Assembly (NCBI RefSeq): GCF_006716675.1
Contig: NZ_VFPM01000002.1
Location: forward strand, 558,001 to 622,000
Direction: 5' to 3'
Length of the DNA stretch: 64,000 bases
From: Humibacillus xanthopallidus
Lineage (GTDB): Bacteria > Actinomycetota > Actinomycetes > Actinomycetales > Dermatophilaceae
Part shown: positions 1 to 8,585 of the stretch, piece after piece
Layout: each line of letters starts with the position of its first letter
Position numbering within the stretch: position 1 is the stretch's first letter
Notes under the pieces: generated by a model
What the model saw: only the letters and a program-made list of their open reading frames with translations
Told to the model about the DNA's origin: nothing
Databases searched by the model: none
Translations under genes and position numbers: made by a program

Positions 1-53
1 TCGCGGGCCCCGTGAAGGCTGACAAGGCTGCTGCCAAGGAGGACGCCAAGTGA
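1..53 (+). CDS. rplD: 50S ribosomal protein L4, C-terminal end (partial)
   Basis: Only the last 16 codons are inside the window. They encode a Lys/Ala-rich tail ending in KEDAK and stop with TGA at 51-53. The identity is inferred from position: rplD precedes rplW in the S10 operon, and basic tails are common on actinobacterial L4. The stop codon overlaps the GTG start of rplW by four bases (GTGA), which indicates translational coupling. The globular part of L4 cannot be checked here. Confidence 0.75.
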   Translation, partial: AGPVKADKAAAKEDAK

Positions 54-349
54 GCATCCACGCCAAGGACCCCCGCGACATCCTCATCGCGCCGGTCGTC
101 TCGGAGAAGTCGTACGGTCTGCTCGACGAGGGCAAGTACACCTTCATCGTCGACCCCCGCGCGAACAAGACGGAGATCAAGATCGCCATCGAGTCGATCT
201 TCGACGTCAAGGTCGACAAGGTCCACACCCTGAACCGTCAGGGCAAGAGCCGTCGCACCCGTTTCGGCATCGGCAAGCGCAAGGACACCAAGCGTGCGAT
301 CGTCTCCCTCCGCGAGGGCACGATCGACATCTTCGGTGCGGGCGCCTGA
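50..349 (+). CDS. rplW: 50S ribosomal protein L23
   Basis: This is a 99-residue protein of normal L23 length that binds 23S rRNA domain III next to the exit tunnel, where SRP and trigger factor dock. The N-terminal segment [12 protein letters not shown] and the central [15 protein letters not shown] loop are typical of the family. The start is GTG at 50, overlapping the rplD stop as GTGA; no other start fits the family length. It lies in the S10 operon, 28 bases ahead of rplB. Confidence 0.97.
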   Translation: MSIHAKDPRDILIAPVVSEKSYGLLDEGKYTFIVDPRANKTEIKIAIESIFDVKVDKVHTLNRQGKSRRTRFGIGKRKDTKRAIVSLREGTIDIFGAGA

Positions 350-377
350 GACCGACGAAGAACAGGACTGAACCACA

Positions 378-1214
378 ATGGGAATCCGTAAGTACAAGCC
401 GACCACGCCGGGCCGTCGTGGCTCGTCGGTCGCCGACTTCGTCGAGATCACGCGCTCCACGCCGGAGAAGTCGCTGGTCCGCCCGCTCACCAAGACGGGT
501 GGCCGCAACAACGCCGGTCGCATCACGACGCGTCACATCGGTGGAGGCCACAAGCGCGCCTACCGTGTCATCGACTTCCGTCGCCACGACAAGGACGGCG
601 TGCCCGCCAAGGTCGCTCACATCGAGTACGACCCCAACCGCACGGCGCGCATCGCGCTCGTCCAGTACGCCGACGGCGAGAAGCGCTACATCCTGGCGCC
701 GAACCGCCTCAAGCAGGGCGACCCGATCGAGAACGGCGCTGGCGCCGACATCAAGCCGGGCAACAGCCTGCCGCTGCGCAACATCCCGGTCGGCACGGTC
801 ATCCACGCCATCGAGCTGAAGCCCGGTGGCGGCGCGAAGATCGCCCGCTCCGCCGGCGCTCGCGTGCAGCTCGTCGCCAAGGACGGCCCCTACGCCCAGC
901 TGCGTATGCCGTCCGGTGAGATCCGCAACGTCGACGTGCGCTGCCGCGCCACCGTCGGCGAGGTCGGCAACGCCGAGCAGAGCAACATCAACTGGGGCAA
1001 GGCCGGCCGCATGCGCTGGAAGGGCAAGCGCCCGACCGTCCGTGGTGTCGCGATGAACCCGGTTGACCACCCGCACGGTGGTGGTGAGGGCAAGACGTCC
1101 GGTGGACGTCACCCCGTCAGCCCCTGGGGCCAGGCCGAAGGCCGGACCCGTAAGGGCCACAAGGAAAGCGACAAGCTCATCGTTCGTCGCCGTCGTACTG
1201 GCAAGAAGCGCTGA
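378..1214 (+). CDS. rplB: 50S ribosomal protein L2
   Basis: The 278-residue protein has the usual L2 length. L2 is a primary 23S rRNA binder needed for subunit association and peptidyl transfer. It begins [15 protein letters not shown] and carries the conserved [13 protein letters not shown] loop near residue 225, whose histidine is invariant in the family, followed by the basic tail with VSPWGQ. The start ATG at 378 is the only sensible one. It is followed after 15 bases by rpsS, with an AAGGAG-type ribosome binding site in the gap. Confidence 0.98.
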   Translation: MGIRKYKPTTPGRRGSSVADFVEITRSTPEKSLVRPLTKTGGRNNAGRITTRHIGGGHKRAYRVIDFRRHDKDGVPAKVAHIEYDPNRTARIALVQYADGEKRYILAPNRLKQGDPIENGAGADIKPGNSLPLRNIPVGTVIHAIELKPGGGAKIARSAGARVQLVAKDGPYAQLRMPSGEIRNVDVRCRATVGEVGNAEQSNINWGKAGRMRWKGKRPTVRGVAMNPVDHPHGGGEGKTSGGRHPVSPWGQAEGRTRKGHKESDKLIVRRRRTGKKR

Positions 1215-1229
1215 TAAGGAGCCTTTGGA

Positions 1230-1511
1230 ATGCCTCGTAGCCTGAAGAAGGGCCCCTTCATCGACGACCACCTTCAGAAGAAGGTGGACGCCCAGAACGA
1301 AGCGGGAACCAAGACCGTCATCAAGACCTGGTCGCGTCGCTCGGTCATCAGCCCCGACATGCTCGGTCACACCTTCGCCGTCCACGACGGCCGCAAGCAC
1401 GTCCCGGTGTTCGTCACCGAGTCGATGGTCGGCCACAAGCTCGGCGAGTTCGCGCCGACCCGCACGTTCAAGGGTCACGTGAAGGACGACAAGAAGGGTC
1501 GTCGTCGCTGA
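1230..1511 (+). CDS. rpsS: 30S ribosomal protein S19
   Basis: The 93-residue protein matches S19, which sits in the 30S head and contacts S13 and the A-site finger. It starts [15 protein letters not shown] and ends with the family's [22 protein letters not shown] tail region. A good ribosome binding site (AAGGAG) lies about ten bases before the ATG. The TGA stop overlaps the ATG of rplV by one base (TGATG), so the two are probably co-translated. Confidence 0.97.
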   Translation: MPRSLKKGPFIDDHLQKKVDAQNEAGTKTVIKTWSRRSVISPDMLGHTFAVHDGRKHVPVFVTESMVGHKLGEFAPTRTFKGHVKDDKKGRRR

Positions 1512-1915
1512 TGGCCACTCGAATCGAAGAAGCCAAGGAAGCAGCCATGGAAGCCAAGGCCTCGGCCCGGCACGTCCGGGTCAGCCCCCAGAAGGCGCGT
1601 CGTGTCGTGGACCTCATCCGCGGCAAGGGCGCCACCGACGCCATCACGACGCTGACGTTCGCGCCGCAGTCGGCGTCCGACCCGGTGAAGAAGGTGCTCG
1701 AGAGCGCCATCGCCAACTGCCGGGTCAAGGCCGACCGCGAGTCCGTCGCCTTCGACGAGCGTGAGCTCGTCGTCAGCGCCGCGTTCGTCGACGAGGGCCC
1801 GACCATGAAGCGATTCCGTCCGCGGGCCCAGGGTCGCGCCGGCCGGATCAACAAGCGCACGAGCCACATCACCGTGGTCGTGTCCCAGACCGAGAAGAAG
1901 AAGGGAGCCCGCTGA
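1511..1915 (+). CDS. rplV: 50S ribosomal protein L22
   Basis: The 134-residue protein is L22, an early assembly protein whose long hairpin lines the exit tunnel and forms part of the macrolide-sensitive constriction. Segments [20 protein letters not shown] near residue 20 and [18 protein letters not shown] near residue 105 are the family signatures. It is one-base-overlapped with rpsS upstream and rpsC downstream. The N-terminal 15 residues ([15 protein letters not shown]) are a short acidic/basic extension compared with the E. coli protein. Confidence 0.97.
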   Translation: MATRIEEAKEAAMEAKASARHVRVSPQKARRVVDLIRGKGATDAITTLTFAPQSASDPVKKVLESAIANCRVKADRESVAFDERELVVSAAFVDEGPTMKRFRPRAQGRAGRINKRTSHITVVVSQTEKKKGAR

Positions 1916-2739
1916 TGGGTCAGAAGGTCAACCCCCACGGCTTCCGTCTGGGCATCACCACCGACCACAAGAGCCGCTGGTTCGCCGACTCCACCAAGCA
2001 GGGTCAGCGTTACCGCGACTACGTCAAGGAAGATGTCTCGATCCGTCGCCTGATGGAGAAGGGCATGGAGCGCGCCGGCATCGCCAAGGTCGAGATCGAG
2101 CGCACCCGTGACCGCGTCCGCGTCGACATCCACACCGCGCGTCCGGGCATCGTCATCGGTCGCCGCGGCGCCGAGGCCGACCGCATCCGCGGCGAGCTCG
2201 AGAAGCTCACGGGCAAGCAGGTCCAGCTCAACATCCTCGAGGTCAAGAACCCCGAGATCGACAGCCAGCTGGTCGCCCAGGGCATCGCCGAGCAGCTCTC
2301 GGCTCGTGTCTCCTTCCGTCGCGCGATGCGCAAGGGCATGCAGTCCGCCCAGCGCGCCGGCGCCAAGGGCATCCGCGTGCAGGTCTCGGGCCGTCTCAAC
2401 GGCGCCGAGATGAGCCGCACCGAGTTCTACCGCGAGGGTCGCGTCCCGCTGCACACGCTGCGCGCGCAGATCGACTACGGCTTCTACGAGGCTCGTACGA
2501 CGTTCGGCCGCATCGGCGTCAAGGTGTGGATCTACAAGGGCGACATGACGGCCAAGGAGCTCGCTGCCCAGCAGGCCGCTGCCCCGCGCCCGTCGCGTGG
2601 CCCGCGCCGTGACGGCGGTGACCGTCCGAACCGCGCCCGTCGTGGTGACCGCAACGAGAACGCCGGTGCGCCGGCCGTGACCGACACCGCTGCTGAGCAG
2701 GCCCCGGCCCCCGCCAGCACCGAGAATGAGCAGGCCTGA
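1915..2739 (+). CDS. rpsC: 30S ribosomal protein S3
   Basis: The 274-residue S3 protein lies at the mRNA entry channel, where S3, S4 and S5 form the helicase. It shows the N-terminal [14 protein letters not shown] signature, a KH domain with [13 protein letters not shown] around residues 75-95, and the C-terminal domain with [26 protein letters not shown]. The last 55 residues are a low-complexity Ala/Pro/Arg tail not seen in the E. coli protein. The ATG overlaps the rplV stop by one base; rplP follows after two bases. Confidence 0.98.
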   Translation: MGQKVNPHGFRLGITTDHKSRWFADSTKQGQRYRDYVKEDVSIRRLMEKGMERAGIAKVEIERTRDRVRVDIHTARPGIVIGRRGAEADRIRGELEKLTGKQVQLNILEVKNPEIDSQLVAQGIAEQLSARVSFRRAMRKGMQSAQRAGAKGIRVQVSGRLNGAEMSRTEFYREGRVPLHTLRAQIDYGFYEARTTFGRIGVKVWIYKGDMTAKELAAQQAAAPRPSRGPRRDGGDRPNRARRGDRNENAGAPAVTDTAAEQAPAPASTENEQA

Positions 2740-2741
2740 CC

Positions 2742-3161
2742 ATGTTGATTCCCCGCCGAGTCAAGCACCGCAAGCAGCACCACCCCAACCGCCACGGTGC
2801 GGCCAAGGGTGGCACGACGATCGCCTTCGGTGAGTACGGCATCCAGGCTCTCGAGCCCGCCTACGTCACCAACCGCCAGATCGAGTCCGCTCGTATCGCG
2901 ATGACCCGCTACATCAAGCGTGGCGGAAAGGTCTGGATCAACATCTACCCGGACCGTCCGCTCACGAAGAAGCCCGCCGAGACCCGCATGGGTTCCGGTA
3001 AGGGTTCGCCCGAGTGGTGGATCGCCAACGTCAAGCCGGGCCGCGTCATGTTCGAGCTGTCGGGCGTGTCCGAGCCGGTGGCTCGTGAGGCCATGCGTCT
3101 CGCGATGCACAAGCTCCCCATGAAGTGCCGGTTCATCCAGCGTGAGGGTGGTGACATCTGA
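2742..3161 (+). CDS. rplP: 50S ribosomal protein L16
   Basis: The 139-residue protein is L16, which organises the A-site tRNA region of the 50S subunit. It begins [15 protein letters not shown] and contains [20 protein letters not shown], with the conserved Arg of the [13 protein letters not shown] segment near residue 55. It is embedded between rpsC and rpmC with a two-base gap and a one-base overlap, so translational coupling is likely. Confidence 0.97.
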   Translation: MLIPRRVKHRKQHHPNRHGAAKGGTTIAFGEYGIQALEPAYVTNRQIESARIAMTRYIKRGGKVWINIYPDRPLTKKPAETRMGSGKGSPEWWIANVKPGRVMFELSGVSEPVAREAMRLAMHKLPMKCRFIQREGGDI

Positions 3162-3544
3162 TGGCAGTCGGAACCAAGGACCTGGCTTCCAACCAGCTGC
3201 GTGGTCTCGACGACACCAAGCTGGCCGACGAGCTGAAGAAGGCCAAGGAGGAGCTGTTCAACCTCCGTTTCCAGTCGGCCACCGGCCAGCTGGACAACCA
3301 TGGTCGTCTCCGCGCCGTCAAGCGCGACATCGCCCGGATCTACACGGAGATGCGTGAGCGCGAGCTCGGCATCGGCTCGGCCCCCGTGCCCGAGCCCGAG
3401 CCCGTGGTGACGGACACCAAGGCCGACAAGAAGGCCAAGAAGGCCGACAAGGCCGAGGACAAGGCTGACAAGGCCGAGAAGAAGGCCAAGAAGGCCGACA
3501 AGGCTGACAAGGCTGACAAGGCTGACAAGGAGGCTGACGCGTGA
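3161..3544 (+). CDS. rpmC: 50S ribosomal protein L29 with long Lys/Ala/Asp tail
   Basis: The first 78 residues are a normal L29, a two-helix protein beside the exit tunnel that forms the trigger-factor and SRP docking site with L23. [28 protein letters not shown] is the family segment. The remaining 49 residues are a low-complexity tail of repeated KADKA-type units with alternating Lys, Ala and Asp. Typical L29 proteins are 63-85 residues, so the tail nearly doubles the protein. It ends with a GTGA overlap into rpsQ. Repeat-driven length variation of the tail is likely. Confidence 0.95.
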   Translation: MAVGTKDLASNQLRGLDDTKLADELKKAKEELFNLRFQSATGQLDNHGRLRAVKRDIARIYTEMRERELGIGSAPVPEPEPVVTDTKADKKAKKADKAEDKADKAEKKAKKADKADKADKADKEADA

Positions 3545-3840
3545 GCGAGCAGGACAAGGCCGCTTCGGCCACCGAGACCAAGACCAGCGACCGCAACTAC
3601 CGCAAGACCCGCCAGGGTTACGTGGTGAGCGACAAGATGGACAAGACCGTCGTCGTCGAGGTCGAGGACCGCGTCAAGCACGCCCTCTACGGCAAGGTCA
3701 TCCGTCGCACGAGCAAGGTCAAGGCCCACGACGAGCTGAACACCGCCGGCGTCGGCGACCGCGTGCTCATCATGGAGACGCGTCCGCTCTCCGCGACGAA
3801 GCACTGGCGCGTCGTCGAGATCCTCGAGAAGGCCAAGTAA
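3541..3840 (+). CDS. rpsQ: 30S ribosomal protein S17
   Basis: The 99-residue S17 is an OB-fold protein that binds 16S rRNA early in 30S assembly. The core [27 protein letters not shown] and [24 protein letters not shown] are diagnostic. The first 18 residues form a Ser/Thr/Ala-rich extension. The GTG start overlaps the rpmC stop by four bases. A long gap with strong hairpins follows, so this may be the last gene of the S10 transcript. Confidence 0.96.
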   Translation: MSEQDKAASATETKTSDRNYRKTRQGYVVSDKMDKTVVVEVEDRVKHALYGKVIRRTSKVKAHDELNTAGVGDRVLIMETRPLSATKHWRVVEILEKAK

Positions 3841-3843
3841 CCG

Positions 3844-3880
3844 GTCGGGGGGTTCGGCCCTGGCGGGCCAGCCCCCCGAC
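3844..3880 (+). terminator. GC-rich hairpin after rpsQ, possible terminator or attenuator
   Basis: The arms GTCGGGGGG (3844-3852) and CCCCCCGAC (3872-3880) are perfectly complementary around a 19-base loop that itself contains a GGCC/GGCC pairing. No U-run follows; the next bases are another C-rich stretch. It lies at the classical junction of the S10 and spc operons, so partial termination or RNA processing is plausible. That function is inference. Confidence 0.5.
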
Positions 3881-3922
3881 TGCCCCCCCGACAAGCCCGC
3901 GTGGCTGGGGGAGCGGGCCCCG

Positions 3923-3944
3923 CGGCATACGTGCTCGTATGCCG
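3923..3944. repeat. Inverted pair of the GTATGCCG motif
   Basis: CGGCATACG (3923-3931) and CGTATGCCG (3936-3944) form a perfect nine-base inverted repeat with a four-base loop TGCT. It lies in the rpsQ-rplN gap. The right arm continues into TCCGGC, the extended form of the motif seen elsewhere in the window. Confidence 0.7.
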
Positions 3945-4052
3945 TCCGGCTCGCACCACGACCACACCCCATCCAGTTCGGCAAGGCTCACGAGGAAGGC
4001 GCGCTGAGCGCGGATTCCTCGTGAGAACCAGCACGACGACAGGAGTTAGACA

Positions 4053-4421
4053 GTGATTCAGCAGGAGTCGCGACTGCGCGTCGCCGACAACACCGGTGCC
4101 AAGGAACTCCTTTGCATCCGTGTTCTCGGCGGTTCGGGCCGTCGGTACGCCGGCATCGGCGACACCATCGTCGCCACCGTCAAGGACGCGATCCCGGGCG
4201 GCAACGTGAAGAAGGGTGACGTCGTCAAGGCCGTCATCGTTCGCACCGTCAAGGAGCGCCGCCGCGCCGACGGGTCCTACATCAAGTTCGACGAGAACGC
4301 CGCCGTGATCCTCAAGGGCGACGGGGACCCCCGTGGCACCCGCATCTTCGGCCCGGTCGGCCGCGAGCTGCGCGAGAAGAAGTTCATGAAGATCATCTCG
4401 CTGGCCCCGGAGGTGCTGTGA
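4053..4421 (+). CDS. rplN: 50S ribosomal protein L14
   Basis: The 122-residue protein is L14, which bridges to the 30S subunit and binds RsfS. It starts [18 protein letters not shown], the invariant N-terminus, and contains [33 protein letters not shown]. The start is GTG at 4053 with the ribosome binding site ACAGGAG about eight bases upstream. It is the first gene of the spc group here, after a 212-base gap. Confidence 0.97.
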   Translation: MIQQESRLRVADNTGAKELLCIRVLGGSGRRYAGIGDTIVATVKDAIPGGNVKKGDVVKAVIVRTVKERRRADGSYIKFDENAAVILKGDGDPRGTRIFGPVGRELREKKFMKIISLAPEVL

Positions 4422-4795
4422 ACATGGCGAACGCCAAGATGAAGATCAAGAAGGGTGACCTCGTCCAGGTCATCTCCGGCCGCAGCCAGAAGAACGGCGG
4501 CGACCGGGGCAAGCAGGGCAAGGTCATCGCGGTGTACCCGGAGACCCAGCGCGTGCTGGTCGAGGGCATCAACCGCGTCACCAAGCACGTCAAGGCCGGC
4601 GCGACCGCTCGCGGCACGCGCACCGGTGGCCTCGTGCACACCGAGGCCGCGATCCACGTGAGCAACGTGGCGATCGTCGACCCCGAGTCGAAGAAGCCGA
4701 CGCGCATCAAGACGCGCGTCGAGACGGTGGAGCGGAACGGTCGCACGAAGGCGGCTCGCGTCCGGGTCGCCGTGAAGTCGGACAAGGACCTCTGA
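4418..4795 (+). CDS. rplX: 50S ribosomal protein L24
   Basis: The protein is L24, an assembly initiator that binds the 5' end of 23S rRNA. A KOW motif is visible in [33 protein letters not shown]. Two starts are possible: GTG at 4418, which overlaps the rplN stop as GTGA, or ATG at 4424, which gives [12 protein letters not shown]. The GGAGG at about 4409 is four bases from the first and ten from the second, so spacing does not decide. Length (123-125 residues) is slightly above the usual 105 because of a basic C-terminal end. Confidence 0.95.
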   Translation: MNMANAKMKIKKGDLVQVISGRSQKNGGDRGKQGKVIAVYPETQRVLVEGINRVTKHVKAGATARGTRTGGLVHTEAAIHVSNVAIVDPESKKPTRIKTRVETVERNGRTKAARVRVAVKSDKDL

Positions 4796-4797
4796 TA

Positions 4798-5373
4798 ATG
4801 ACAAACACTGTGACTGAGTCCGCTGCCGCGAAGCCGCGCCTCCAGCAGCGCTACCAGGACGAGATCAAGGGCGCGCTCCTCGAGCAGTTCGCCTACGCCA
4901 ACGTCATGCAGGTTCCCGGCGTCGTCAAGGTCGTCGTCAACATGGGTGTCGGCGACGCCGCCAAGGACAGCAAGCTCATCGAGGGTGCCGTCCGCGACCT
5001 CACCGCCATCACCGGCCAGAAGCCGGTCGTGACGAAGGCCCGCAAGTCCATCGCGCAGTTCAAGCTCCGCGAGGGCATGCCGATCGGCGCGCACACGACG
5101 CTGCGCGGCGACCGCATGTGGGAGTTCCTCGACCGTCTCGTGACGATCGCCCTCCCGCGCATCCGTGACTTCCGCGGCCTGTCGCCGAAGCAGTTCGACG
5201 GCAACGGCAACTACACCTTCGGTCTCACGGAGCAGTCGATGTTCCACGAGATCGACCAGGACCGCATCGACCGGGTCCGTGGGATGGACATCACCGTGGT
5301 CACCACGGCGACCAACGATGACGAGGGTCGCGCGCTGCTCAAGCAGCTCGGCTTCCCCTTCAAGGAGAACTGA
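4798..5373 (+). CDS. rplE: 50S ribosomal protein L5
   Basis: The 191-residue protein is L5, which binds 5S rRNA and forms part of the central protuberance. The segments [21 protein letters not shown] and [34 protein letters not shown], and the terminal [19 protein letters not shown], are typical. It follows rplX by two bases and precedes the S14 gene by one base. An N-terminal extension of about 12 residues ([12 protein letters not shown]) is present. Confidence 0.98.
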   Translation: MTNTVTESAAAKPRLQQRYQDEIKGALLEQFAYANVMQVPGVVKVVVNMGVGDAAKDSKLIEGAVRDLTAITGQKPVVTKARKSIAQFKLREGMPIGAHTTLRGDRMWEFLDRLVTIALPRIRDFRGLSPKQFDGNGNYTFGLTEQSMFHEIDQDRIDRVRGMDITVVTTATNDDEGRALLKQLGFPFKEN

Positions 5374-5374
5374 C

Positions 5375-5560
5375 ATGGCCAAGACCGCACTGGTCAACAA
5401 GGCGAACCGGAAGCCGAAGTTCAAGGTCCGTGCGTACACCCGCTGCCAGAAGTGCGGTCGTCCGCACTCGGTGTACCGCAAGTTCGGCCTCTGCCGCATC
5501 TGCCTTCGCGAGATGGCTCACGCGGGCCAGCTGCCGGGCGTGACCAAGAGCTCGTGGTGA
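5375..5560 (+). CDS. rpsZ: 30S ribosomal protein S14, zinc-binding type (type Z)
   Basis: The 61-residue protein starts [16 protein letters not shown] and has two CxxC knuckles, C24/C27 and C40/C43, which bind zinc in the type Z paralogue. S14 sits in the 30S head next to S3 and S10. The ATG at 5375 is one base after the rplE stop. Many actinobacteria also keep a zinc-free S14 elsewhere under Zur control; none is visible here. Confidence 0.96.
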   Translation: MAKTALVNKANRKPKFKVRAYTRCQKCGRPHSVYRKFGLCRICLREMAHAGQLPGVTKSSW

Positions 5561-5696
5561 CCGGCACCGCCGGACACCAAACCCCAGACCAAGCAAACCT
5601 CTGACACCGTAGGTCGGCCACGCGGCATACGCCGAGCGGGAGCTGCACGCAGCAACCGAAGGTCGAAACCCCGGTGAGGAAGGGCGGAGAGCCCAC
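5561..5696 (+). other. rpsZ-rpsH spacer
   Basis: This 136-base gap within the spc operon holds no open reading frame of note. It contains one GGCATAC motif (about 5634) and a weak CCGGCACCGCCGG hairpin just after the rpsZ stop. The rpsH ribosome binding site (GGGCGGAGA) is at its right end. No clear promoter was recognised. Confidence 0.5.
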
Positions 5697-6095
5697 ATGA
5701 CCATGACTGACCCGATTGCGGACATGCTGACCCGCGTCCGGAACGCCAACTCGGCGCACCACGACGTTGTCTCCATGCCGTACTCCAAGCTCAAGAAGAA
5801 CATCGCCGAGATCCTCCAGGCCGAGGGCTACATCGCCGGCTGGAAGATCGAGGAGGCCGAGGTCGGCCAGACCCTGACCATCGACCTCAAGTACGGCCCC
5901 AACCGCGAGCGCTCCATCGCCGGAGTCCGCCGCGTCAGCAAGCCGGGTCTGCGCGTCTACGCCAAGTCGACGAACCTTCCCCGGGTTCTCGGTGGCCTCG
6001 GCGTCGCGATCCTGTCGACGTCGAACGGTCTGCTGACCGACCGCCAGGCACACGAGAAGGGCGTGGGTGGGGAAGTCCTCGCCTACGTCTGGTAA
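5697..6095 (+). CDS. rpsH: 30S ribosomal protein S8
   Basis: The 132-residue S8 is a central organiser of the 30S platform. It begins [20 protein letters not shown] and ends with [26 protein letters not shown], both diagnostic. The ATG at 5697 is preferred; an ATG at 5703 would remove two residues. In E. coli S8 represses the spc mRNA; whether that holds here is unknown. rplF follows after 12 bases. Confidence 0.97.
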   Translation: MTMTDPIADMLTRVRNANSAHHDVVSMPYSKLKKNIAEILQAEGYIAGWKIEEAEVGQTLTIDLKYGPNRERSIAGVRRVSKPGLRVYAKSTNLPRVLGGLGVAILSTSNGLLTDRQAHEKGVGGEVLAYVW

Positions 6096-6107
6096 GGAGA
6101 GACTGAC

Positions 6108-6644
6108 ATGTCGCGAATCGGACGACTTCCGGTCTCCATCCCGTCGGGTGTGGACGTCAAGGTCGAGGGCCAGGACGTCAGCGTCAAGGGTCCCAAGGGC
6201 GAGCTCTCGCTCACCATCCCGAACCCCATCACCGTCGAGGTGGCCGAGGGCAACCTCGAGGTCAAGCGTGCCGACGACGAGCGCGACTCGCGCTCGCGTC
6301 ACGGCCTGACCCGCTCCCTCATCAACAACATGGTCCTCGGGGTCACCGAGGGCTACGAGAAGAAGATGGAGATCCACGGCACGGGTTACCGTGTCGCCGC
6401 GAAGGGCAGCAACCTCGAGTTCTCGCTCGGGTACTCCCACCCCATCACCATCGAGGCTCCCGAGGGCATCAGCTTTGCCGTCGAGAACCCGACCCGCTTC
6501 TCGGTGCAGGGCATCGACAAGCAGCTGGTCGGCGAGGTCGCGGCCAACATCCGCAAGCTGCGCAAGCCCGACCCGTACAAGGGCAAGGGTGTTCGCTACG
6601 CGGGCGAGCAGATCCGTCGCAAGGTTGGAAAGGCCGGTAAGTAA
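6108..6644 (+). CDS. rplF: 50S ribosomal protein L6
   Basis: The 178-residue protein has the two related L6 domains. [33 protein letters not shown] opens the first. The signature [24 protein letters not shown] closes the second. L6 binds 23S rRNA near the sarcin-ricin loop. A GGAGAG ribosome binding site lies in the 12-base gap from rpsH, and rplR follows after three bases. Confidence 0.98.
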   Translation: MSRIGRLPVSIPSGVDVKVEGQDVSVKGPKGELSLTIPNPITVEVAEGNLEVKRADDERDSRSRHGLTRSLINNMVLGVTEGYEKKMEIHGTGYRVAAKGSNLEFSLGYSHPITIEAPEGISFAVENPTRFSVQGIDKQLVGEVAANIRKLRKPDPYKGKGVRYAGEQIRRKVGKAGK

Positions 6645-6647
6645 GCC

Positions 6648-7022
6648 ATGGCAATGATCATCAAGCGCGGCAAGAGCAAGGCTGCCGCCCGCATCCGTCG
6701 CCAGGTGCGCGGTCGCAAGAAGATCGCCGGCACCCCGGCCCGTCCTCGCCTCGTCGTGTCCCGATCGAGCCGGCACCTCTTCGTCCAGGTCGTCGACGAC
6801 ACGGTCGGCAAGACCGTGGCGTCCGCCTCGACGATGGAGGCCGACCTGCGTGCGTTCGACGGTGACAAGACGGCCAAGGCCAAGCGCGTCGGCGAGCTCG
6901 TCGCCGCTCGGGCCAAGGACGCCGGTGTCGAGTCCGTCGTGTTCGACCGTGGTGGCAACAAGTACCACGGCCGGGTCGCGGCCATCGCCGAGGGCGCCCG
7001 TGAAGGTGGGCTGTCCCTGTGA
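6648..7022 (+). CDS. rplR: 50S ribosomal protein L18
   Basis: The 124-residue L18 binds 5S rRNA together with L5. The segments [24 protein letters not shown] and [31 protein letters not shown] are the family hallmarks. The start ATG at 6648 gives an N-terminus of [19 protein letters not shown]. It sits three bases after rplF, and rpsE follows after 43 bases. Confidence 0.97.
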   Translation: MAMIIKRGKSKAAARIRRQVRGRKKIAGTPARPRLVVSRSSRHLFVQVVDDTVGKTVASASTMEADLRAFDGDKTAKAKRVGELVAARAKDAGVESVVFDRGGNKYHGRVAAIAEGAREGGLSL

Positions 7023-7065
7023 CCAAGCACTTCGTGAACGCAATTGTTGAGATGAGGAACATCTG

Positions 7066-7728
7066 ATGCCCGGACAGCAGCGTCGAGGCACCGGCCCCGC
7101 CGGTGGCGGCGAGCGCACCGAGCGTGGCGACCGCCGTGACAACCGCGGTGGCCGCGACAACCGTGACGGTCGTGACGCCGAGAAGAACCAGTACGTCGAG
7201 CGCGTCGTGACGATCAACCGCGTCGCCAAGGTCGTCAAGGGTGGTCGTCGCTTCAGCTTCACCGCTCTCGTCGTCGTCGGTGACGGTGACGGCACCGTCG
7301 GTGTCGGCTACGGCAAGGCCAAGGAAGTCCCCGCGGCGATCGCCAAGGGTGTCGAGGAGGCCAAGAAGAACTTCTTCAAGGTCCCGCGCATCCAGGGCAC
7401 CATCCCGCACCCCGTCCAGGGTGAGGCCGCCGCCGGTGTCGTCATGCTCCGTCCCGCCGCTCCCGGTACCGGTGTCATCGCCGGTGGTCCGGTGCGTGCG
7501 GTGCTCGAGTGCGCCGGCATCCACGACGTCCTCAGCAAGTCGCTGGGCTCCGACAACGCCATCAACATCGTGCACGCCACGGCTCAGGCCCTGCGTGAGC
7601 TCGAGCGCCCCGAGTCGGTCGCCGCACGTCGCGGCAAGACCCTCGAGGAGGTGGCTCCGGCCGCCATGCTCCGCGCCCGCGCTGCCGGTCTCGCCGAGGC
7701 CAAGGCCGCCGAGAAGGCAGGTGCGTGA
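7066..7728 (+). CDS. rpsE: 30S ribosomal protein S5
   Basis: The 220-residue S5 takes part in decoding fidelity and the mRNA entry site. The double-stranded RNA binding domain begins at [20 protein letters not shown] (about residue 45), followed by the S5 fold with [31 protein letters not shown]. The first 40 residues are an Arg/Gly/Asp-rich tail (for example [13 protein letters not shown]) typical of actinobacterial S5. The stop overlaps the rpmD ATG by one base. Confidence 0.97.
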   Translation: MPGQQRRGTGPAGGGERTERGDRRDNRGGRDNRDGRDAEKNQYVERVVTINRVAKVVKGGRRFSFTALVVVGDGDGTVGVGYGKAKEVPAAIAKGVEEAKKNFFKVPRIQGTIPHPVQGEAAAGVVMLRPAAPGTGVIAGGPVRAVLECAGIHDVLSKSLGSDNAINIVHATAQALRELERPESVAARRGKTLEEVAPAAMLRARAAGLAEAKAAEKAGA

Positions 7729-7910
7729 TGGCTCGTCTCAAGGTGACCCAGACCCGATCCGAGATCGGTGGCAAGCAGAACCAGCGTGACACGCTGCGCA
7801 GCCTCGGTCTGAAGCGCATTGGCGACGTCGTCGTCAAGGAGGACCGTCCCGAGATCCGCGGGATGGTCAAGACGGTGACGCACCTCGTGACCGTCGAGGA
7901 GGTTGACTGA
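7728..7910 (+). CDS. rpmD: 50S ribosomal protein L30
   Basis: The 60-residue protein [33 protein letters not shown] is a standard short L30, a 23S rRNA binder. The ATG at 7728 overlaps the rpsE stop (TGATG). A GTG at 7725 would add one residue and is less likely. rplO follows after two bases. Confidence 0.96.
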   Translation: MARLKVTQTRSEIGGKQNQRDTLRSLGLKRIGDVVVKEDRPEIRGMVKTVTHLVTVEEVD

Positions 7911-7912
7911 CC

Positions 7913-8392
7913 ATGGCTGACAAGAAGCCCAACGCCCAGAGCGAGTCCGCCCTCAAGGTCCACCACCTGCGTCCGGCCCCCGGAGCCAAGACCGCCAAGA
8001 CCCGCGTGGGTCGAGGCGAGGGCTCCAAGGGCAAGACCGCCGGTCGTGGCACCAAGGGCACCAAGGCCCGCTACCAGGTTCCCGAGCGCTTCGAGGGTGG
8101 CTCCATGCCGCTCCACATGCGCCTGCCGAAGCTGCGTGGGTTCAAGAACCCGTTCCGCACCGAGTACCAGGTCGTCAACCTCGACCGCCTGCAGGTCCTC
8201 TTCCCCGAGGGCGGGCAGGTCTCGGTCGCAGACCTCATCGAGAAGGGTGCCGTCCGCGACGGCTTCCCGGTCAAGGTGCTCGGCACCGGCGACATCTCCG
8301 TCAAGGTCGAGGTGGAGGCCCACAAGTTCTCCGCCTCCGCCAAGGAGAAGATCGAGGCCGCCGGCGGCACGGTCACGGCGCTCGACGCCTGA
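7913..8392 (+). CDS. rplO: 50S ribosomal protein L15
   Basis: The 159-residue protein is L15, a late 50S assembly factor. The basic, glycine-rich [33 protein letters not shown] region near residue 20 and the C-terminal domain with [41 protein letters not shown] are diagnostic. It is the last r-protein gene before secY. The 193-base gap that follows holds a long hairpin. Confidence 0.97.
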   Translation: MADKKPNAQSESALKVHHLRPAPGAKTAKTRVGRGEGSKGKTAGRGTKGTKARYQVPERFEGGSMPLHMRLPKLRGFKNPFRTEYQVVNLDRLQVLFPEGGQVSVADLIEKGAVRDGFPVKVLGTGDISVKVEVEAHKFSASAKEKIEAAGGTVTALDA

Positions 8393-8444
8393 CCCGGGTC
8401 GCTGCATGAACCGGTCCTCGTGACCACCCCACACCTCGTGTGAG

Positions 8445-8520
8445 CAGCGCCCCGGGCGCCCGCTCCGAGGGCCGACGTGACGTCGGCCACCGGACCGGGA
8501 TGCTCGGGGCGCTGCGTCTT
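8445..8520 (+). terminator. Two-tier hairpin between rplO and secY
   Basis: The outer arms CAGCGCCCCG (8445-8454) and CGGGGCGCTG (8505-8514) are complementary. Inside them, GGCCGACG (8470-8477) pairs with CGTCGGCC (8481-8488) around a TGA loop. The downstream sequence CGTCTTTGCG has a short T-run. It could end part of the spc transcription before secY, or be an mRNA processing site. The choice between these is open. Confidence 0.55.
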
Positions 8521-8585
8521 TGCGTTACCCTTCCACGGATTGCTTGACCAACGCCGCGCCACCCGTGCGGCCCCAGGAGGACCCA

